This document shows positions 26,498 to 35,353 of a stretch of 64,000 bases of DNA, in pieces (position 1 is the first letter of the stretch; each line of letters opens with the position of its first letter). Location: contig NZ_LIVX01000005.1 of NCBI RefSeq assembly GCF_001905665.1, positions 520,134 to 584,133 on the forward strand. Reading direction: 5' to 3'. Under the pieces are notes generated by a model. The model did not search any database and was not told the DNA's origin. It worked only from the letters and a program-made list of their open reading frames with translations. Origin of the DNA: Streptomyces sp. CB02261. GTDB lineage: Bacteria > Actinomycetota > Actinomycetes > Streptomycetales > Streptomycetaceae. The translations under genes were made by a program, and so were the position numbers.

Positions 26498-26556
26498 ACC
26501 AGCGGTGTGCCGGGAAGTCTGGTCGGCGATTAGGGGCCCTGTGCCCGCCGCGCCAT
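26498..26556 (+). promoter_or_regulatory. candidate riboswitch, copy A (upstream of ABC exporter)
   Basis: The core GCCGGGAAGTCTGGTCGGC (26509-26527) is identical to the copy before nhaA. After a 4-base gap both have AGGGGCCCTGTGCCC (26532-26546). GCCG and CGGC at the core ends can pair, as can GGGC and GCCC in the second block, and GGTG precedes the core in all copies. It ends about 23 bases before the ATG and just ahead of the GGAGG site, a position suited to translational control. Context matches the nhaA-I (lithium-type) riboswitch as I recall it; this needs a covariance-model search. Confidence 0.65.
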
Positions 26557-26569
26557 CTTGGAGGCCCTC

Positions 26570-27460
26570 ATGGTCTCGCCCGTCCTCCGTACGCAATCCC
26601 TGACCAAACGCTACGGCCGTGTCCTGGCACTGGACGGGCTGGACTTGAGCGTCCCGGCCGGTGAGGTGTTCGGCTTCCTCGGCCCCAATGGCGCCGGCAA
26701 GTCCACCACCATCCGGCTGCTGCTGGGACTGGCCCGCCCTACCAGCGGCCGGGCATCGATCTTCGGCGCCGACGCGGCCAACGTCGCCATGACGCACCGG
26801 CGCCTGGCGTACGTACCGGCCGACGTGGCTCTGTGGCCACAGCTGACCGGCGCAGAGATGCTGGAGCTGCTGGCCCGCACGGGCCCGGGAACTGACCGGC
26901 TCTACCGGGATGAGCTGGTCGAGCGGTTCGACCTCGACCTGTCCAAGCCGGGCCGCGCGTACTCCACGGGCACCCGCCAGAAGGTGGCACTGGTAGCCGC
27001 GTTCGCTACCCGGGCACCCTTGCTCGTACTGGACGAGCCGACCAGCGGCCTGGATCCGCTGATGGAACGCGAGTTCCGTCACGCGGTCCGCGAGGCCCGG
27101 GATAGCGGCCAGACTGTGTTCCTCAGCTCCCACCAGCTCGCCGAGGTCGAGGCCGTCTGCGACAAGGTGGCGATCCTGCGCGCCGGACAGCTCGTGGACG
27201 TCGCCGCCGTACCGGAACTGCGACGGCTGCACCGCACCGAAGTGACAGTGAGCTTCACCGGCATGCCACCGGACCTGGACCGCGTGCCCGGCGTGGAGGA
27301 GGTAGAGGTGACCGGCGCGGCGTCGGTGCGGTTCACGTTCACCGGCCCGCCGGGGCCCGCGCTGCAGAAGCTGGCGGAGGCGGACGTGGTCAGCCTCGCG
27401 GTGCGCGAACCCTCGCTGGAGGAAATCTTCCTCGGCTACTACGGCGGGACGCAGCGGTGA
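26570..27460 (+). CDS. ABC transporter ATP-binding protein
   Basis: The 296-residue nucleotide-binding subunit has Walker A GPNGAGKST, a signature reading YSTGTRQKVALVAA (a variant of LSGGQ), Walker B LLVLDEPTSGLDP and the switch His in LSSHQLAEVEAV. The C-terminal domain after residue 215 is typical of exporters of the CcmA/DrrA type. GGAGG lies six bases before ATG 26570. It is translationally coupled to the permease by a GTGA overlap. A riboswitch-like element lies in the leader, suggesting induction by a small ligand or ion. Confidence 0.95.
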   Translation: MVSPVLRTQSLTKRYGRVLALDGLDLSVPAGEVFGFLGPNGAGKSTTIRLLLGLARPTSGRASIFGADAANVAMTHRRLAYVPADVALWPQLTGAEMLELLARTGPGTDRLYRDELVERFDLDLSKPGRAYSTGTRQKVALVAAFATRAPLLVLDEPTSGLDPLMEREFRHAVREARDSGQTVFLSSHQLAEVEAVCDKVAILRAGQLVDVAAVPELRRLHRTEVTVSFTGMPPDLDRVPGVEEVEVTGAASVRFTFTGPPGPALQKLAEADVVSLAVREPSLEEIFLGYYGGTQR

Positions 27461-29085
27461 CCGCCGTCGACGCGCCGCCCGAGCAGACCGGCCCGGGTCA
27501 AGCGGCGGGGCGGGCGGTGACAGCTCTGGCTCTGCGCCAGATTGGACGCGGCGCGCTCGTTGTGACCGCTGTGGTGGCCGGGATGTCGGCGGTGGCGGTC
27601 GCCGCCCACCGCAGCACAGTCAAGGACCCTGCGGATGCCGCAGCCCTGGAGGCGCTGGCGGGGAACCCGGCGATCCGCACCCTGTTCGGCGAACCGATCG
27701 CTCTGCACGACGCCGGCGGGTTCGCCGTGTGGCGCACCGGGACGGCCTTGGCGGTCGTGCTGGCCGTGTGGGCCCTGCTCGCCGCAACGCGGATCACCCG
27801 GGGCGAGGAGGACGCCGGCCGGTGGGACGTCCTGCTCGCAGGGCGACTGCCGGTCACCACCGTGGTGGCACGCCACCTCGCCGTCCTGATCGCGGCGTCG
27901 CTCCTCGCGGGCACGGCAGCATTCGCCGGCCTGACCGCAGCGGGTGTCGCCGCGGGTGGCGCAGCCGTGCACAGTGCCGGGCTGGCCTTGTGTGGAGCGT
28001 TCTTCGCCGCGGTGGGCGCGATGACCGCCCAGGTGTTCGCGACCCGGGCCTCGGCCAGCGGCGCGGCGGTTGCTGTGCTCGGCATCAGCATGCTGCTGCG
28101 GATGGTCGGCGACGGTGTCGCCGCCGTGGGATGGCTGCGATGGCTCTCGCCGTTCGGCCTGACGGCACTGGCCCGCCCCTACGACGGGAACCGGATCTGG
28201 CCTCTGCTCGCCTTGTTCGCCGCCTGCCTGGTGCTCGCCACAGCAGCCGCGGTTGCGGCAGAGCGGCGCGACATCCGCGACGGCTATCTGCGCGCTCCCT
28301 CCGGCCGGGCCCCGCGCATGAGGCTGCTCGGTTCGGTCCAGGCGTTCGCCGTACGGCGGCTCGCGCGGCCACTGGTCGCCTGGTCGGCCGGTGTCGGCGC
28401 CTACTACCTCCTCATCGGGGTGCTGGCCGTGTCCATGACGGACTTTCTCACCGGCAACCCGCACTTCGCCGATCTCGCCGCGCAGGCCGGTTTCGCCGGG
28501 CTCGGCACCGTCCAGGGTTACACCGCCACGCTGTTCGCGCTGCTGGCCGTCCCGGCGGGTACCTTCGCCGCGGTCCGACTCGCCACGCTCGCCGCCGACG
28601 AGACCGGCCGACGCCTCACCCTCCTGTTTGCCCAGCCCCTCACCCGCACGAGAGTGCTCACCGCCGAGATCACCGCCGCCCTCGGCGGCGTCATCGTTCT
28701 CACCACCATCGCCGGCCTCGCCACCTGGAGCGGGACACAAGCCGTCGGTGCCGAACTGGGCCTCACCGCCGCGCTGTCCGGCGCATGGAACGTCGTGCCC
28801 ATCGCCCTCCTCTGCCTCGGCGCCGGTGTCTTCGCCCTGGGCTGGGCCCCGCGCGCAGTCGCCATCGTTGGAGCGCTCCCAGCAGCAGGCGGGTTCCTGC
28901 TGAAAGTCATTGCCGACAGTTCCGGATGGCCGGCATGGGTCGGTCAGCTATCTCCGTTCGCGCACCTGGCCGCAGTACCCGGCGATCCCGTCAACTGGCC
29001 TGCGGTCATATTGATGACGGCTGCCGCCACGCTCGCCACTGCCGCGGGCATCATCCGCTATCAACATCGCGACCTCCGCACCTGA
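27457..29085 (+). CDS. ABC-2 type exporter permease (TnrB-like, fused halves)
   Basis: The 542-residue membrane protein has about twelve hydrophobic segments arranged as two similar halves, the layout of the polyketide-antibiotic exporter group (TnrB-like). Recognisable marks are the loop RITRGEEDAGRWDVLLAGRL in the first half and ADETGRRLTLLFAQPLTRTR in the second. The GTG start overlaps the ATPase stop. With the ATPase it should export a hydrophobic compound; the group is linked to ionophore and antibiotic resistance. Substrate is not known here. Confidence 0.9.
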   Translation: MTAVDAPPEQTGPGQAAGRAVTALALRQIGRGALVVTAVVAGMSAVAVAAHRSTVKDPADAAALEALAGNPAIRTLFGEPIALHDAGGFAVWRTGTALAVVLAVWALLAATRITRGEEDAGRWDVLLAGRLPVTTVVARHLAVLIAASLLAGTAAFAGLTAAGVAAGGAAVHSAGLALCGAFFAAVGAMTAQVFATRASASGAAVAVLGISMLLRMVGDGVAAVGWLRWLSPFGLTALARPYDGNRIWPLLALFAACLVLATAAAVAAERRDIRDGYLRAPSGRAPRMRLLGSVQAFAVRRLARPLVAWSAGVGAYYLLIGVLAVSMTDFLTGNPHFADLAAQAGFAGLGTVQGYTATLFALLAVPAGTFAAVRLATLAADETGRRLTLLFAQPLTRTRVLTAEITAALGGVIVLTTIAGLATWSGTQAVGAELGLTAALSGAWNVVPIALLCLGAGVFALGWAPRAVAIVGALPAAGGFLLKVIADSSGWPAWVGQLSPFAHLAAVPGDPVNWPAVILMTAAATLATAAGIIRYQHRDLRT

Positions 29086-29536
29086 CCACACGGCGGCGAA
29101 GGCGCAGATGCACCTTCGCCGCTCGGCACTCGACCGGCCGACAAGCTGGTGCAGAGGAGCTGCTTCGAGGCATATGGATTCCGGCCTGCTCCGTCGTTGC
29201 CTGGTGGACGGCCCTCATCGTCGGACCGGGGCTGGCGGGCCAGGCTCTTGGACAACCGGCGCAGCCCCCGCAGTACGCCGATCCGCAGCTCTCCCGGTGG
29301 CGCTGGGAGAAGCCGATGACGGGCTGCGGCAAAGCTGGACCGCACGGCGAAGCGGCCGCCCAGCGCCCTGGCATTCGCCCGCTCTCAGGGGCGGGTCGCG
29401 GGGACGTTCTGCTCCAGGCGGGCGTCCAGGGTGGCGGCGAAGTGGGCGTTATTTCCTGCTGGGTCTTCCACGGATACCCCGGGGCGCGTTAGCTGGACGC
29501 CAAACGAGGTCGACGAAGCATGAAGGAGAGCAGCCT
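29086..29536. other. intergenic region, nothing certain
   Basis: A minus-strand frame reads AHFAATLDARLEQNVPATRP and may be a remnant, but I cannot assign it. The leader of the DM13 gene lies at the right end. Confidence 0.3.
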
Positions 29537-30112
29537 GTGGAACGCGTCCGACGGAAGAGACTGTGGGCTGGGCTGGGCATCGCCGTCACGATCGCCGTGG
29601 TGGCGGGACTCGTGTGGTTCAAACCGTGGGCCCTGTGGGTGGACGAGACAGTCAACGAAGCGCTGCCCGCGCCCGGCGCACCCGCGACCGTGCCCGTGGC
29701 GTCACCCACGACGGACACGAGTTCGTCCGCGGCGGGATCTCCCAGCGGGCCCGCGGATCCCGTCACCCTCGCGCGGGGCACCTTTATCAGCCATGAGCAC
29801 TCGACCGCCGGCTCCGTGAAGGTCGTCCGCCTTGCCGACGGCAGCCACACGCTGCGTCTCGAAGGGCTCGACACGAGCAACGGCCCCGACCTCCGCGTCT
29901 GGCTGAGCGATGCACCGGTGAAGGAGGGGAAGGCGGGCTGGGGCGTCTTCGACGACGGTCGGTATGTCAATCTCGCCAAGCTCAAGGGCAACAAGGGGGA
30001 CCAGAACTATCCGTTGCCCCCGGACATCGACTGGTCGACGTTCCCGAGCGTGAGCATCTGGTGCGACCGGTTCGACGTCTCCTTCGGCGCCGCGGCGCTG
30101 GTGCGGGTCTGA
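29537..30112 (+). CDS. DM13-domain protein, membrane-anchored
   Basis: The 191-residue protein has one N-terminal helix (LWAGLGIAVTIAVVAGLVWF), a Thr/Ser/Pro linker (residues 50-75) and a DM13 domain. The domain contains GTFISHEHSTAGSVKVVRLA, LRLEGLDTSNGPDLRVWLSD and VSIWCDRFDVSFGAAALV. DM13 domains contain an invariant cysteine and are proposed to act in redox or electron-transfer chains outside the membrane. The start is GTG with AAGGAG ten bases upstream. It is convergent with the channel-like gene at 30166. Confidence 0.85.
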   Translation: MERVRRKRLWAGLGIAVTIAVVAGLVWFKPWALWVDETVNEALPAPGAPATVPVASPTTDTSSSAAGSPSGPADPVTLARGTFISHEHSTAGSVKVVRLADGSHTLRLEGLDTSNGPDLRVWLSDAPVKEGKAGWGVFDDGRYVNLAKLKGNKGDQNYPLPPDIDWSTFPSVSIWCDRFDVSFGAAALVRV

Positions 30113-30165
30113 CACCCGCCGGACGTTTCGAGTTGATGCCCTGGAGCACGGTTTGTGCCCGGGCA

Positions 30166-32142
30166 TCAGCATGCCGCGTTCCCGTCGTCCGCCCGCCGGT
30201 GCACGATAGGCGGTCCAGGCCACGGTGTTGCAGGTCGAGACTGTGTTGAGGTGTCCAGGAGTTCGGCGAGGCCGCGGCGCGTGGCGGCGATGACGACGCG
30301 GTCCTCGGGGCGTAGGACGTAGCCGGGGTGCAGGTCCCACAGAAGCTGGGGTTCGTCGCCTTCCTGGTGTGAGGAGGCGAGGTCGGGACGGCGTGCTCCG
30401 GGGGAGGCGGTGTCGAGGGCGAGGACGCGCCATGCCCCGGGGCGGAAGGCGCCGGCGACGGTGCGGCCTTCGAACTGGGGGTTCCCGGCGACGATGAGGG
30501 CGGCGAAGAGCAGCACTTTGCGTTCGACGGGGATGGCGCCGAGGATCTGGCGGCCCATCATCGCTCCGGCGAAGGCGGGTGCGGCGAGGTGGGTGACGCT
30601 GCGGCTGCGGGTGAGGGCGTCGGGGTGGGCGGTGCGCAGGGTGCGGTGGACGGCGGTGGCGAAGTCGTCGTCGTACAGGCGCAGCGCGACGCGCAGGTCG
30701 GGCTTGACCGTACGGGCGTAGAGCGTGGCCTCCAGGTTGGTGGTGCCGGAGCTGGTCAGGGCGAGCAGGGCGTGCGCCCGATGGGTTTTGGCGGCCTCCA
30801 GGATGCCCTCTTCGGTGACGTCGCCGAGGACGACGGGGACGCCGAGGCCGCGGGCGAGCGGGATGCCACGGGCGTCGGGGTCCTCCTCGACGCAGACGAC
30901 GGGGATGTCCAGCTCCCGCAGCCGGGCCAGGACACGGGTGCCGATCTTGCCGAGACCCAGCAGCACGACATGGCCGGACAGCCCGCGCGGCGGTCGGCGC
31001 AGCGCACCGGCGGCCCGGAAGGTGCCGAGCGCCTCCAGCGCGCCGGCGACGAGGAGGGGGAGCAGGGCGAGGCCGACGAGGCCGGTCAGGAGCTGGAGGA
31101 TCTGGCGAGTGGTCGACTCCTCGACTGCGGGGTCGTTGATCGAGAACAGGTCGAGCAGTGTGAGGTACGCGGCGTGCACGGGGTCGGCGTCGGTGAGCAG
31201 TGTCGTGGTGAGCGTCAATGCGAGGACGCAGCCGACGATGCCGGTGAGTGCCCACCGCAGGCGGGCGGAGAAGAGGTCGCGCAACGGCACCCCCCGACGG
31301 GCCAGGCGCCGGGAGGAGAGGGCGTGGCCGGCGTACCGGACGGTCTCCAGGACGACGCTCCCGCGTCCGGCGGCGCTCGCCACGGCCTCGTCGTCGGGGA
31401 GCAGGAGGGGTGCCTGGGGGCCGCTGGTGTCCGAGCCCTCGGCGCCCGCCGGGTCGGTCGTGGTGGACGACAGGAGCGCCAGGGTGCACAGGCCGGGATC
31501 CGCCGCCTCGCCGCGTTCGGACGGTGTGCGTTCGGCGGCGCGCAGCAGTACTCCGTCGGCCTGGACGACCTTGCTTGTCCCGGCGACGGCGGTGGCGGCG
31601 AGCGCGGGGGCCGCGGTGTCGGCGTCGGACAGGACCGTGGTGGACGCGTCGAGAAGGGCTCGGTCGGTCCCGGGCGCGGCCAGGAGGGCGGCCTGGTCGA
31701 GGAGTTCCTCCAGGTGCTGCCCGAGCTTGCGGTTGTACATCCGGACCACGAGACGCAGGCCGGGGCTGAGGCGGCGGGCGGCGAGCGCGGCGCGCAGGTT
31801 CGTCTCGTCGTCCTCGTACAGCAGGGCCAGGGCCGCGGCCCGGTCCACCCCGGCCCGCAGCAGCGCCGCCTCCGAGGGAGAAGATGATGTGACGTCCTGC
31901 GGGGGCGGGGGTGTGCCGCCGGGGCTGTCGGGACGGCGCAGAAGCCGCGCCGCGCGGGACACCACGGCGATGGGCTCCGTCTCCTCGGCGTGGTCACCGG
32001 AGGGAGCGACGAGGACGACCCGCTGTCGGTAGACCTCGCGCAGTTCGGCGGCGAGCCGGATCGCCAGTGCATCGTCACCGCAGACCACCATGTGGCCACT
32101 GTCCTGTGGATCTCCGGATCCCTGGTGCGGTAGCGCGCTCAC
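30166..32142 (-). CDS. CASTOR/POLLUX-like putative ion channel with two RCK/TrkA-N domains
   Basis: The 658-residue protein has an N-terminal Rossmann-like region (HMVVCGDDALAIRLAAELRE) and two hydrophobic segments near residues 290-375 (WALTGIVGCVLALTLTTTLL, LTGLVGLALLPLLVAGALEA). A second Rossmann domain follows (HVVLLGLGKIGTRVLARLRE) with CVEEDPDARG and GDVTEEGILEAA. This order fits CASTOR/POLLUX-type cation channels, which conduct potassium or calcium under control of ligand-binding RCK domains. I chose GTG 32142 because GGGGGA lies five bases upstream. It stands close to other potassium and membrane genes. Confidence 0.85.
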   Translation of the reverse strand: MSALPHQGSGDPQDSGHMVVCGDDALAIRLAAELREVYRQRVVLVAPSGDHAEETEPIAVVSRAARLLRRPDSPGGTPPPPQDVTSSSPSEAALLRAGVDRAAALALLYEDDETNLRAALAARRLSPGLRLVVRMYNRKLGQHLEELLDQAALLAAPGTDRALLDASTTVLSDADTAAPALAATAVAGTSKVVQADGVLLRAAERTPSERGEAADPGLCTLALLSSTTTDPAGAEGSDTSGPQAPLLLPDDEAVASAAGRGSVVLETVRYAGHALSSRRLARRGVPLRDLFSARLRWALTGIVGCVLALTLTTTLLTDADPVHAAYLTLLDLFSINDPAVEESTTRQILQLLTGLVGLALLPLLVAGALEALGTFRAAGALRRPPRGLSGHVVLLGLGKIGTRVLARLRELDIPVVCVEEDPDARGIPLARGLGVPVVLGDVTEEGILEAAKTHRAHALLALTSSGTTNLEATLYARTVKPDLRVALRLYDDDFATAVHRTLRTAHPDALTRSRSVTHLAAPAFAGAMMGRQILGAIPVERKVLLFAALIVAGNPQFEGRTVAGAFRPGAWRVLALDTASPGARRPDLASSHQEGDEPQLLWDLHPGYVLRPEDRVVIAATRRGLAELLDTSTQSRPATPWPGPPIVHRRADDGNAAC

Positions 32143-32173
32143 GATTCCCCCGTGTCGAGGCGGACCTGCCTGA

Positions 32174-32362
32174 TCAGGCGGGCGGGTCAAGTGTCAGTCG
32201 CTTCTCCCTCGGTGCGCGTCCCACCGGCGTGCAGAAGGCCAGGGTTCGTACCAGCGCGATGAGGTAGACGAACGCGACGAATCCCGCGCTGATGCGCGTC
32301 CACGACGGGGTGGCGCTGCTCGCAGCCGTCCATCCTGTGCCAGGAGGCACAGGATCAACCAT
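32174..32362 (-). CDS. possible small single-helix membrane protein
   Basis: The 62-codon frame has a central hydrophobic stretch (ISAGFVAFVYLIALVRTLAF) and a basic C-terminus. It would precede the channel gene on the same strand with a 31-base gap. Its start lies inside an inverted repeat and no good ribosome binding site is seen. Confidence 0.3.
   Translation of the reverse strand: MVDPVPPGTGWTAASSATPSWTRISAGFVAFVYLIALVRTLAFCTPVGRAPREKRLTLDPPA
32332..32355. repeat. inverted repeat with 10-bp arms
   Basis: ATCCTGTGCC (32332-32341) and GGCACAGGAT (32346-32355) flank a 4-base loop. A third partial copy, ATCCTGTGC, follows at 32360. This could be a hairpin terminator for the genes at right or an operator with iterated half-sites. 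Confidence 0.55.
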
Positions 32363-32630
32363 CCTGTGCTTTCCGGGAAGCCGCTTCTCGCGTTGCGCGT
32401 CGGCACAGTGTGCATCTGTCCTTCTCGGGGCTTCTCACCTGTAGGTCTGCTGGACGCGTGGGGCTCACCGCCGGTGCCTGCTGCTGCGGACAGCGGCGGC
32501 TCAGGCTCAGGTAGGCGCCGAGTGCCGCAGTCAATGGAGTCCAGAGTGCGATGAAGGTGCTGAGGTTTGCGTCTCCGCCCTGCGGGAGCAGCGTCAGCAC
32601 GAAGACATAGGCACCCAGGTCGGCCACCAC
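32355..32630 (-). CDS. possible small membrane protein
   Basis: The 91-codon frame has hydrophobic segments LGAYVFVLTLLPQGG and TFIALWTPLTAALGAYLSLS in the first half and a basic Cys-containing tail. The start is GTG without a clear ribosome binding site. It could be a surviving piece of a longer membrane protein. Confidence 0.35.
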   Translation of the reverse strand: MVADLGAYVFVLTLLPQGGDANLSTFIALWTPLTAALGAYLSLSRRCPQQQAPAVSPTRPADLQVRSPEKDRCTLCRRATREAASRKAQDG

Positions 32631-32678
32631 ACAGGCGTCGGCGGGTGCTGTAAGACGTGCCGCAGCGAGAGAGGGGGG

Positions 32679-33224
32679 TCATGACCGGTCGGCCAGGGAG
32701 TCCAGCTTTCCGAAGAGGAGCGTCAGGCCGCCGCCGCCCGCCGCGAAGAGACCGAACGCCGCGAACGCGATGCGCTGGTCGTTCTTGCGTAGCTCCTCGT
32801 ACTGGCTTCTGCTGATCGGGACGCGCTCGCGGTCGGGGTCGGAGGTGTCGATCGCGGAGTAGTGCCCCCGGACGGACTCGACGCGTTGGAGCCCCGAGTC
32901 GTCCCAGAACACTCCGGTGACCAGGAACGCACCGGCGAGACCCGCACCCACGAGCACCGCACGGACTCGCCGAGGCAGGGCGCGCAGGGCGCGCCACTGG
33001 TTCGCCTTGTTGCTCGCGAAGCGCATGTCCCGGAGTCCGACGGCGATGGCGCGGGCGAGCGTCGCCAGATGGAGGGGCAGCAGCAGAGTGATGCCGATTC
33101 CGAGGAGGAGCCACTCGTCGGCGAACGGGGGCAGGAACGGGACGGCGGCGAGGACCGCGGCGAGAAGCCCCGCGAGGGAGAGGGCGAGTTGCACCCCTGC
33201 GTGCATCGTGAAGCTGGTTCTCAC
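32679..33224 (-). CDS. four-helix membrane protein (hypothetical)
   Basis: The 181-residue protein has membrane segments at about residues 10-28, 38-58, 90-108 and 150-168, and a polar loop after the third (DDSGLQRVESVRGHYSAIDT). The start is GTG with AGGAGA upstream. It lies 20 bases downstream of the flotillin gene on the same strand, so it is probably the third gene of a NfeD-flotillin operon. No family recognised. Confidence 0.65.
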   Translation of the reverse strand: MRTSFTMHAGVQLALSLAGLLAAVLAAVPFLPPFADEWLLLGIGITLLLPLHLATLARAIAVGLRDMRFASNKANQWRALRALPRRVRAVLVGAGLAGAFLVTGVFWDDSGLQRVESVRGHYSAIDTSDPDRERVPISRSQYEELRKNDQRIAFAAFGLFAAGGGGLTLLFGKLDSLADRS

Positions 33225-33244
33225 CGCGTTCTCCTGCTCTCGTC

Positions 33245-34675
33245 CTAGTCGGTGATCTCGATGGCGCCGTCGCCGGTCGGCACAGGCTGCGCCGGACCGG
33301 GGGCCGCCTTCTTCTGGCTGATGCCCTGGAGCAGGGACGCGAGGTCGACCCCCGTCGTGGAGCTGAGGAGCTCCATGCCCTGGGCGACGTTGTCGACGAC
33401 CGTCCGGGACAGCTGGCTCGCCCCGTCGGTGGAGATGACCGTCATCTTGTCGATGGCCGACAGCGGTTCGGCGGCCTTGGCGACGATCTGCGGCAGGACC
33501 TCGACGAGCATCTGGAGGACGGCGGCGTCACCGTACTGGGCGTAGGCGTCGGCCTTCTTCCGCATGGCCTCCGCCTCTGCGGAGCCCCGCGCGGCGATGG
33601 CGGTGGCCTCGGCCTCGCCCTCGATGCGTACGGCGTCGGCGAGGGCCGCGCGGTGGGCCTTCTCGCCCTCACCGGTGAGCCTGGCGCGCTGGGCGTCGGC
33701 CTCGGCCTGCTTGACCAGGGCGATGCGGCGGGCCTCGGCCTCCTGCTCGGCCTGGTAGCGGGCGGCGTCGGCGGGCTTGCGGACCTGGGTGTCCAGCTGA
33801 CGGTCGGTCAGGGCGGCCTGCCGCTCGGCGACCTTCTCCTGCTCGGTCAGAATCTGCTGCTGGCGGTCGGCCTCGGCGAGCGGGCCTGCGGCGTTGGCCT
33901 GGGCGGCGGCCTCGTCGGTCTGCGCCTTGATCTCGGCCTGCTTCAGGTAGAGGGTCCGCTGCGCGATGGCGATCTCCTCCTCCGCCTTCAGCCGGGCCTG
34001 CTCGGCGGCGCGGCGGGCCACGGCCTCGGCGATGTCGGCCTCCTGCTTGGCGCGGGCCGCCTCGGGGCGGCCGAGGTCCTCCAGGTAGGAGCCCTCGGTG
34101 GTGATGTCCTGGATCTGGAAGGCGTCCAGGACCAGGCCCTGACCCGACAGGCTCGCCTCGGCCTCCTCCGCGACCTGGCCCGCGAACGCGGCGCGGTCGC
34201 GGATGATGTCCTCGACCGACATCCGGCCCACGATGGAGCGCAGCGCGCCCGACAGCACCTCCTGGGTGAAGCCGACGATGCCGTCCTGCTGCATCAGGAA
34301 CCGCTGGGCGGCGGCCCGGATGGAGTCCTCGGTGCCGCCGACCTTGACGATCGCGACGCCTTCCAGGTTCGCCTTAACCCCGCGCAGCGTCACCGCGCCC
34401 CGGACAGCGACGGGGATGTGCCGGCTGGACAGGTCGAGGGTGAACTTCTGCTGCACGAACGGGACGACGAACACACCGCCGCCGACTACGACCTTCTGGC
34501 CGCTGTTGTCGGTGAACACCCGCCCGGTGGTGGGATCGGTGGCCTGCTTGCCCCGACGGCCGGTGATGATGAACGCCTCGCTGGGCCCGGCGACCTTGTA
34601 GCGGGTGATGACGACGAGGCCGAGCAGCACCAGAAGAACGACGATGCCCACCACAGCGGTGAGGACAGGGCTCAT
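33245..34675 (-). CDS. flotillin-type SPFH/band-7 protein
   Basis: The 476-residue protein has an N-terminal membrane helix (VLTAVVGIVVLLVLLGLVVI) and an SPFH domain about 30-200 (SEAFIITGRRGKQATDP, SSRHIPVAVRGAVTLRGVKA). A long Ala/Glu-rich coiled coil (about 200-400) and a C-terminal segment with the flotillin-type VEVLPQIVAKAAEPLSAIDK follow. Flotillins scaffold ordered membrane microdomains and assist membrane protein complexes. GGGGG lies in the leader. The NfeD-like gene is 79 bases upstream on the same strand, the classical partnership. Confidence 0.92.
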   Translation of the reverse strand: MSPVLTAVVGIVVLLVLLGLVVITRYKVAGPSEAFIITGRRGKQATDPTTGRVFTDNSGQKVVVGGGVFVVPFVQQKFTLDLSSRHIPVAVRGAVTLRGVKANLEGVAIVKVGGTEDSIRAAAQRFLMQQDGIVGFTQEVLSGALRSIVGRMSVEDIIRDRAAFAGQVAEEAEASLSGQGLVLDAFQIQDITTEGSYLEDLGRPEAARAKQEADIAEAVARRAAEQARLKAEEEIAIAQRTLYLKQAEIKAQTDEAAAQANAAGPLAEADRQQQILTEQEKVAERQAALTDRQLDTQVRKPADAARYQAEQEAEARRIALVKQAEADAQRARLTGEGEKAHRAALADAVRIEGEAEATAIAARGSAEAEAMRKKADAYAQYGDAAVLQMLVEVLPQIVAKAAEPLSAIDKMTVISTDGASQLSRTVVDNVAQGMELLSSTTGVDLASLLQGISQKKAAPGPAQPVPTGDGAIEITD

Positions 34676-34754
34676 GAAGAAACCCCCTTCGATCAGAAGG
34701 AAAAAGACAGATAGCGACGCCCGGCCGACCTTCGACCGGTGAGCCTTCGTCCGG

Positions 34755-35261
34755 TCAGCGCTCTACAGGCCGGACGGAAACGGACGTCGGGGAGAGCACG
34801 GAGTCGACCCACACCTCGGTGCCGCGCGCGACGGGCACGCCGGCCGTCGCCGCGTACTTCACCGGCTGGCCCGCGAGATGGAGCAGGACCTCGCCGTAAC
34901 CGTCCACGGGGATGGCCGTCACCACCGAACCACTCGTACCGGCCAGGTCCCCTTCCCGCGGTGCGGGCGCGGAGCCGCCCTGGAGGAGCGCCCGGCTGAA
35001 CCGCCAGGTCCCCCACCCCACGACGCCCCCCGCGACCGCGCCCGCACCGGCGGCGACCCCCGCCCCCGCGCCGGTGGTCCCGAGGACGATCGCCCCGGTG
35101 AAACCGAGCGCCGAGACGAACCCGGCGATCACCGGCAACGACAGAAGCCCGTCAAGCCCCCCGCCGACCGGGTCGAGGGCCCCCTCCAGCACCCCGTCGA
35201 AGACCAGTGAGAGGACGAGCAGCACGAGACCCGCGATGCCGAGACCAAGAAACCAGCCCAT
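34755..35261 (-). CDS. NfeD-like membrane protein with OB-fold domain
   Basis: The 168-residue protein has hydrophobic segments at about residues 5-25, 40-62 and 64-88, and a C-terminal small beta domain (about 105-165). That domain starts GTSGSVVTAIPVDGYGEVLL and ends PVARGTEVWVDSVLSPTSVS. This is the short NfeD/YqiJ-like layout that accompanies flotillins, with the OB-fold in the cytoplasm. It is the first gene of the operon with the flotillin downstream. Its upstream boundary is the broken alpha/beta hydrolase on the same strand. Confidence 0.8.
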   Translation of the reverse strand: MGWFLGLGIAGLVLLVLSLVFDGVLEGALDPVGGGLDGLLSLPVIAGFVSALGFTGAIVLGTTGAGAGVAAGAGAVAGGVVGWGTWRFSRALLQGGSAPAPREGDLAGTSGSVVTAIPVDGYGEVLLHLAGQPVKYAATAGVPVARGTEVWVDSVLSPTSVSVRPVER

Positions 35262-35353
35262 GTGCGCCCCCTGCCCCGTGCCTTGCTTCTCCCGTTGTTC
35301 CAGGATGGTTCCACGGGGCGGCGGCGTTGTTCACTGCCTGGTTCCGGCAGTCT

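Noticed and set aside
27729..29492. Second plus-strand frame inside the ABC permease, Arg-rich
   Set aside because: Out-of-frame reading of the permease, with the typical Arg/Pro bias of the wrong frame.
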